Origin: a bacterium
Lineage (GTDB): Bacteria > Actinomycetota > Humimicrobiia > Humimicrobiales > Humimicrobiaceae
Assembly: GCA_030611285.1 (NCBI GenBank)
Contig: JAUWQC010000032.1
Location: 1-8,700 of the forward strand
DNA: 8,700 bases
Direction of reading: 5' to 3'
Both the position numbers and the translations under genes were made by a program. Below the pieces are notes generated by a model, which saw nothing but the letters and a program-made list of their open reading frames with translations, made no database searches and had not been told where the DNA came from. Of this stretch, positions 5,594 to 8,700 are shown piece after piece (position 1 is the stretch's first letter; every line of letters begins with the position of its first letter).

Positions 5594-7315
5594 ATGCTTA
5601 GAAATAGTAATAATATCAAAATAAACAGGAAAAGAATATATTTCCTGTTTATTTTATTTTCAATAACTTTTTTGTTAATAATCTATAGGTTAGTTTTTAT
5701 CCAGTATTTAAATGCTTCAGAGTTTAAAAGTTACGCAGAGTTTCAGCATACAGGTGAATTTGTTCTTAATTCAAAAAGAGGTAAAATACTGGATAGAAAT
5801 GGAGTTGAACTGGCAATAAGCTTGAATGAAAAGACTATATATGCGAATCCAAAGTTAGTTGTTGATTCTGAATATGAATCGGAAATTTTAGCAGAAATAT
5901 TGGAGCTGGACGTAGAGAATGTAAAGGAAAAGCTGGATAGTAAAGATTTAGGGTTTGTGTATATACAAAGAAAAGTTTCTACAGAAAAAGCTGAAAAAAT
6001 TATGGAATATAGTCTCCCGGGTATATATTTTCAAAATGAAGCCAGAAGATATTATCCTCGAAATGATATTGCTGCTTCAGTGATCGGGTTTACCGGGATG
6101 GATAATAACGGACTGGCCGGAATTGAACTGCAGTATGAAAAAGTCTTAAGGGGAGTTGATGGTAAAGCAATTACCGAAAAAGATGTTTTTGGCAATATAA
6201 TCCCGGGAGAAAATAATACCTACATAGAACCTGTAGATGGTAAAGATATAGTTCTTACTATTGATTCCCAGATTCAATATATCGCACAGGAAAAACTGGA
6301 AGAAATTGTCTCGGAATTTAAAGCTTTGAGAGCAATTTCCATAGTTATGAATCCCAAAACCGGTGAAATCTATTCGATGGCAGCTTATCCTGGTTTTGAT
6401 TTGAATAATTATCAGGAAGCCGATCCGGAACTGTATAAGATATCAGGTATATCCTTTACTTATGAGCCGGGTTCTACTTTTAAGATAATTAATGTTGCAT
6501 CAGCAATAGAAAATAATACAGTTGGAAAAGACCAGGTATTTGATTTAGCTCCTTCGATTAAAGTTGGTGATAGAGTAATTAAGGAGATATTCAGAACTTA
6601 TAATGCCAGCTATACTACCGGAGAAATAATAAAGTATTCCATTAATGTTGGGGCTGTTACTATTGCTCTGAGTATGGGAGAAAAAACGTTCTGGGAAAGT
6701 ATGAAAAAATTTGGATTTGGTGAGATTACAGGAATAGAATTGCCTGGCGAAGAAAAAGGACTTTTTTATGATTATAAGACATGGCCTGCATCAACAATAG
6801 GAGCGCTGGCTATAGGGCAGAATATTTCAGTGACTCCGCTTCAACTACTAAGGGCTGTTTGCGCTATTGCCAATGGAGGGTATCTGGTTACCCCTTCCAT
6901 TGTAAAGGAAGTGAAATTATTGGAAAATGTGGAAGATGATGAATTACAAATGGAGCAGCGAAATAGAATTTTAAGCTCAGAGACGGCAGATGTGCTAAAA
7001 GACATGATGCTTGCTGTAGTAGAAGGAGGAACTGGAACAAGAGCGCAGATAGATGGGGTAAAGGTTTGTGGGAAAACCGGTACTGCTGAAAAGGCTAATA
7101 AATATGGAACTGGTTATGATGAGGGACGGCAAATAACCTCTTTTATTGGTTTTGCGCCCTATGAGGATCCTGAAATTGCAATAATTGTGGTGGTAGATGA
7201 ACCAAAGGGTGGTGCGATCTGGGGTTCAACTGTTGCAGCTCCGGTTTTCAGGGATATAATGGAGTTTTCTTTAAAGAAGTTGAAGGTCTGTCAGTGGCTG
7301 GTAAGCGGGTATTGA
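5594..7315 (+). CDS. ftsI: Class B penicillin-binding protein, septal transpeptidase FtsI/PBP2x-like
   Basis: This 573-residue class B PBP crosslinks peptidoglycan at the septum, partnered by FtsW and activated by FtsL/FtsQ/DivIC. A short cytoplasmic tail precedes one membrane anchor (about 15-36). The dimerisation/pedestal domain starts with SKRGKILDRNG (60-70) and includes RRYYPRND and GLAGIELQYE (173-182). The transpeptidase domain (about 218-558) has all three active-site motifs: S294-T-F-K297 with the acyl-enzyme serine, S349-I-N351, and K494-T-G-T497. No PASTA domains follow, unlike many Bacillota PBP2x or SpoVD proteins. There is no Shine-Dalgarno; ATG 5594 was chosen because the basic tail and anchor follow directly. 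It lies 20 bases after the ftsL-like stop. A perfect hairpin falls in codons 9-21. Confidence 0.95.
   Translation: MLRNSNNIKINRKRIYFLFILFSITFLLIIYRLVFIQYLNASEFKSYAEFQHTGEFVLNSKRGKILDRNGVELAISLNEKTIYANPKLVVDSEYESEILAEILELDVENVKEKLDSKDLGFVYIQRKVSTEKAEKIMEYSLPGIYFQNEARRYYPRNDIAASVIGFTGMDNNGLAGIELQYEKVLRGVDGKAITEKDVFGNIIPGENNTYIEPVDGKDIVLTIDSQIQYIAQEKLEEIVSEFKALRAISIVMNPKTGEIYSMAAYPGFDLNNYQEADPELYKISGISFTYEPGSTFKIINVASAIENNTVGKDQVFDLAPSIKVGDRVIKEIFRTYNASYTTGEIIKYSINVGAVTIALSMGEKTFWESMKKFGFGEITGIELPGEEKGLFYDYKTWPASTIGALAIGQNISVTPLQLLRAVCAIANGGYLVTPSIVKEVKLLENVEDDELQMEQRNRILSSETADVLKDMMLAVVEGGTGTRAQIDGVKVCGKTGTAEKANKYGTGYDEGRQITSFIGFAPYEDPEIAIIVVVDEPKGGAIWGSTVAAPVFRDIMEFSLKKLKVCQWLVSGY
5618..5655 (+). 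repeat. Perfect 15-bp inverted repeat (hairpin) in the 5' coding region of ftsI
   Basis: The arm AAAATAAACAGGAAA (5618-5632) is an exact reverse complement of 5641-5655, with an 8-base loop (AGAATATA). Four central G-C pairs sit in an otherwise A-U stem. The right arm ends in ATTTT and is followed by another T-rich run. It begins 25 bases into the ftsI coding sequence, inside codons for the basic tail and first half of the membrane anchor. A translating ribosome would melt it. Confidence 0.7.
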
Positions 7316-7387
7316 TATATGATGCTGCAAAATAACATTATATTAAATTAATAGAATAAAATAACTTTAATGCTGGCGGTTATAAAA

Positions 7388-8700
7388 ATGAGGTTGCGGA
7401 ACTTACTAAAAGATATAAAGTATAAAAAAATTTATGGAAGTACTGGTATGGATATCAAAAATATTTCCATAAGTTCTAAAAATGTAGCGGGCAGTAGTTT
7501 ATTTGTAGCTATTGAGGGCTTCAAACGTAATGGGCATAATTTTACAGGAGAAGCAGTTTCCAGCGGGGCCGTTGCAGTGATGGGCATGCGAAAGTTAGAA
7601 ATTCCTTCTCATATAACCCAGGTCATAGTCAATAATACCAGAGAGGTATTGCCGGTTTTATGCAGGAACTTTTATCAAGATCCCAGCAAGTCATTTAAAT
7701 TAATCGGGGTCACGGGGACCAACGGAAAGACAACTACATGTTATCTGATAGATTCTATTTTAAATATTGAAGGAATGAAAACCTCGCTTATTACTACTGT
7801 TGAGTCGTTTTTAGATGGTGAAAAAACTTTTTTTGACCGCACTACTCCTGAGTCTCTTGATTTGAATGACTTTTTTAAAAGAAGCAGACAAAAAAAAGTG
7901 GACGCTGTCTGTATGGAAGTATCCTCTCATTCAATAGATTTACACCGGGTTGACTATCTTAAATTTAATTATATTGTATTTACCAATCTTTCTCAGGATC
8001 ATCTGGACTATCATAAAGATATGGCCAGTTATTTTAATGTAAAAAAGAAATTATTTTTAAAGGAATACAGGTATGTATATGGAGGGGAAAAAGCGGTTAT
8101 TAATATAGATAATAATTATGGAAAAAGAATTTTTAAGTCCACTGATTTGGAAAGAATATCTTATTCACTTAAGTCAGACAGGGCAAGTGTATGGGCAAGT
8201 AATATTAAAAACTCCATTTCAGGAATTGAAATGGATGTAAATACTTCAGATGGTAAAAAGTTTAATATCTCATCTTCATTATGCGGATACTTCAATATCT
8301 ACAATATCCTGGCAGCTGCAGGTATCTGTATTGATATGGGTATAAAAAACAGCTCTATTCAGAGAGGTATAAAGTCTTTGTATGGAGTTGAGGGTAGATT
8401 TGAAAAAATAGATTCGGACAGGAAGTCAACAGTAATAGTAGATTATGCGCATACACCGGATGGTCTGGAAAATGTACTGGCGACTATAAAGCAAATATTA
8501 AAACCGGGAGGAAGAATTATATCAGTTTTTGGATGTGGCGGCGACCGTGATAAGGGGAAAAGAAAAATCATGGGCCATATTTCAGGGCGGCAGGCTGATT
8601 TTACGGTGATAACCTCTGATAATCCAAGAACTGAAAGACCGGACTCTATAATAAGCATGATAGAAGAAGGTCTGATGGAGTCTGGAAGTAAAGAATATAT
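7388..8700 (+). CDS. murE: UDP-N-acetylmuramoyl-tripeptide synthase (Mur ligase), probably meso-DAP-adding; 3' end outside window
   Basis: The first 437 residues of MurE, an ATP-dependent cytoplasmic ligase adding the third amino acid to UDP-MurNAc-L-Ala-D-Glu. The frame is open to the window edge; about 50-70 residues are missing compared with usual family length. Visible are the N-terminal substrate domain (1-100, with SLFVAIEGFKRNGHNF), the ATP loop GVTGTNGKTTT (107-117), TTPES (152-156), EVSSHSIDLHRVD (177-189), TNLSQDHLDYH (199-209), Lys219 at the position of the carbamylated lysine, YAHTPDGLENVL (353-364), FGCGGDRDKGKRKIMG (381-396) and DNPRTE (411-416). DNPR is characteristic of enzymes that use meso-diaminopimelate; lysine users usually have another residue for Arg. 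ATG 7388 gives the usual MRLRNLL opening, with a weak GGCGG 9 to 13 bases upstream; ATG 7370 would add six residues. Confidence 0.95.
   Translation, partial: MRLRNLLKDIKYKKIYGSTGMDIKNISISSKNVAGSSLFVAIEGFKRNGHNFTGEAVSSGAVAVMGMRKLEIPSHITQVIVNNTREVLPVLCRNFYQDPSKSFKLIGVTGTNGKTTTCYLIDSILNIEGMKTSLITTVESFLDGEKTFFDRTTPESLDLNDFFKRSRQKKVDAVCMEVSSHSIDLHRVDYLKFNYIVFTNLSQDHLDYHKDMASYFNVKKKLFLKEYRYVYGGEKAVINIDNNYGKRIFKSTDLERISYSLKSDRASVWASNIKNSISGIEMDVNTSDGKKFNISSSLCGYFNIYNILAAAGICIDMGIKNSSIQRGIKSLYGVEGRFEKIDSDRKSTVIVDYAHTPDGLENVLATIKQILKPGGRIISVFGCGGDRDKGKRKIMGHISGRQADFTVITSDNPRTERPDSIISMIEEGLMESGSKEY

Noticed and set aside
8443..8658. A 71-residue - strand open frame inside murE.
   Set aside because: It lies opposite highly conserved MurE motifs, has no family resemblance and no promoter or ribosome binding site. 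It is a shadow, as are the - strand frames opposite xseA.
1..8700. Search for a CRISPR array, insertion sequence, tRNA, toxin-antitoxin or defence genes.
   Set aside because: I saw no regularly spaced repeats, transposase, terminal inverted repeats, cloverleaf or known defence motifs. The window is mostly housekeeping genes.

Overview
This is an AT-rich bacterial window. Its centre is an ordinary division and cell-wall (dcw) cluster in the order mraZ - rsmH - ftsL-like - ftsI/PBP - murE. Upstream lie xseA and xseB (exonuclease VII), an FmdB-type zinc-ribbon gene, a putative lipoprotein gene and a small membrane-anchored hypothetical gene. The low GC, the mraZ-rsmH-ftsL-ftsI-murE order and the DNPR motif of MurE (typical of meso-diaminopimelate enzymes) fit a low-GC Bacillota-like or candidate-phylum lineage such as Atribacterota. 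The sequence alone does not settle the taxon.

Layout. 3-158 is the 3' end of a + strand gene whose C-terminus resembles 2-phosphoglycerate kinase-like proteins. It converges on, and interlocks stop codons with, a - strand hypothetical gene (155-592). 593-741 is a divergent intergenic region with a clear promoter for fmdB (742-1044). A long-armed inverted repeat and an extended -10 separate fmdB from a lipoprotein-like gene (1135-1686), which sits 7 bp before xseA. The xseA reading frame is cut by one in-frame TAA at 2768-2770, giving an N-terminal piece (1694-2770) and a C-terminal piece (2780-3076). xseB (3066-3308) overlaps the end of the second piece. 3309-3605 has no gene: it holds a repeated 12-bp palindrome, the mraZ promoter and 10-bp-spaced MraZ-type boxes. 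The dcw genes then run on the + strand to the window end, where murE is cut off.

How the genes work together. XseA and XseB form exonuclease VII, which degrades single-stranded DNA. MraZ is the autoregulator of the dcw operon. RsmH methylates 16S rRNA. The FtsL-like protein belongs to the divisome core, FtsI/PBP crosslinks septal peptidoglycan, and MurE adds the third stem-peptide amino acid in the cytoplasm.

I see no mobile element, CRISPR array, RNA gene or clear new multigene system. The items most worth a second look are the in-frame stop in xseA, a perfect 15-bp hairpin in the first codons of ftsI just after a near-consensus promoter that would give an almost leaderless mRNA, and the paired palindromes upstream of mraZ.
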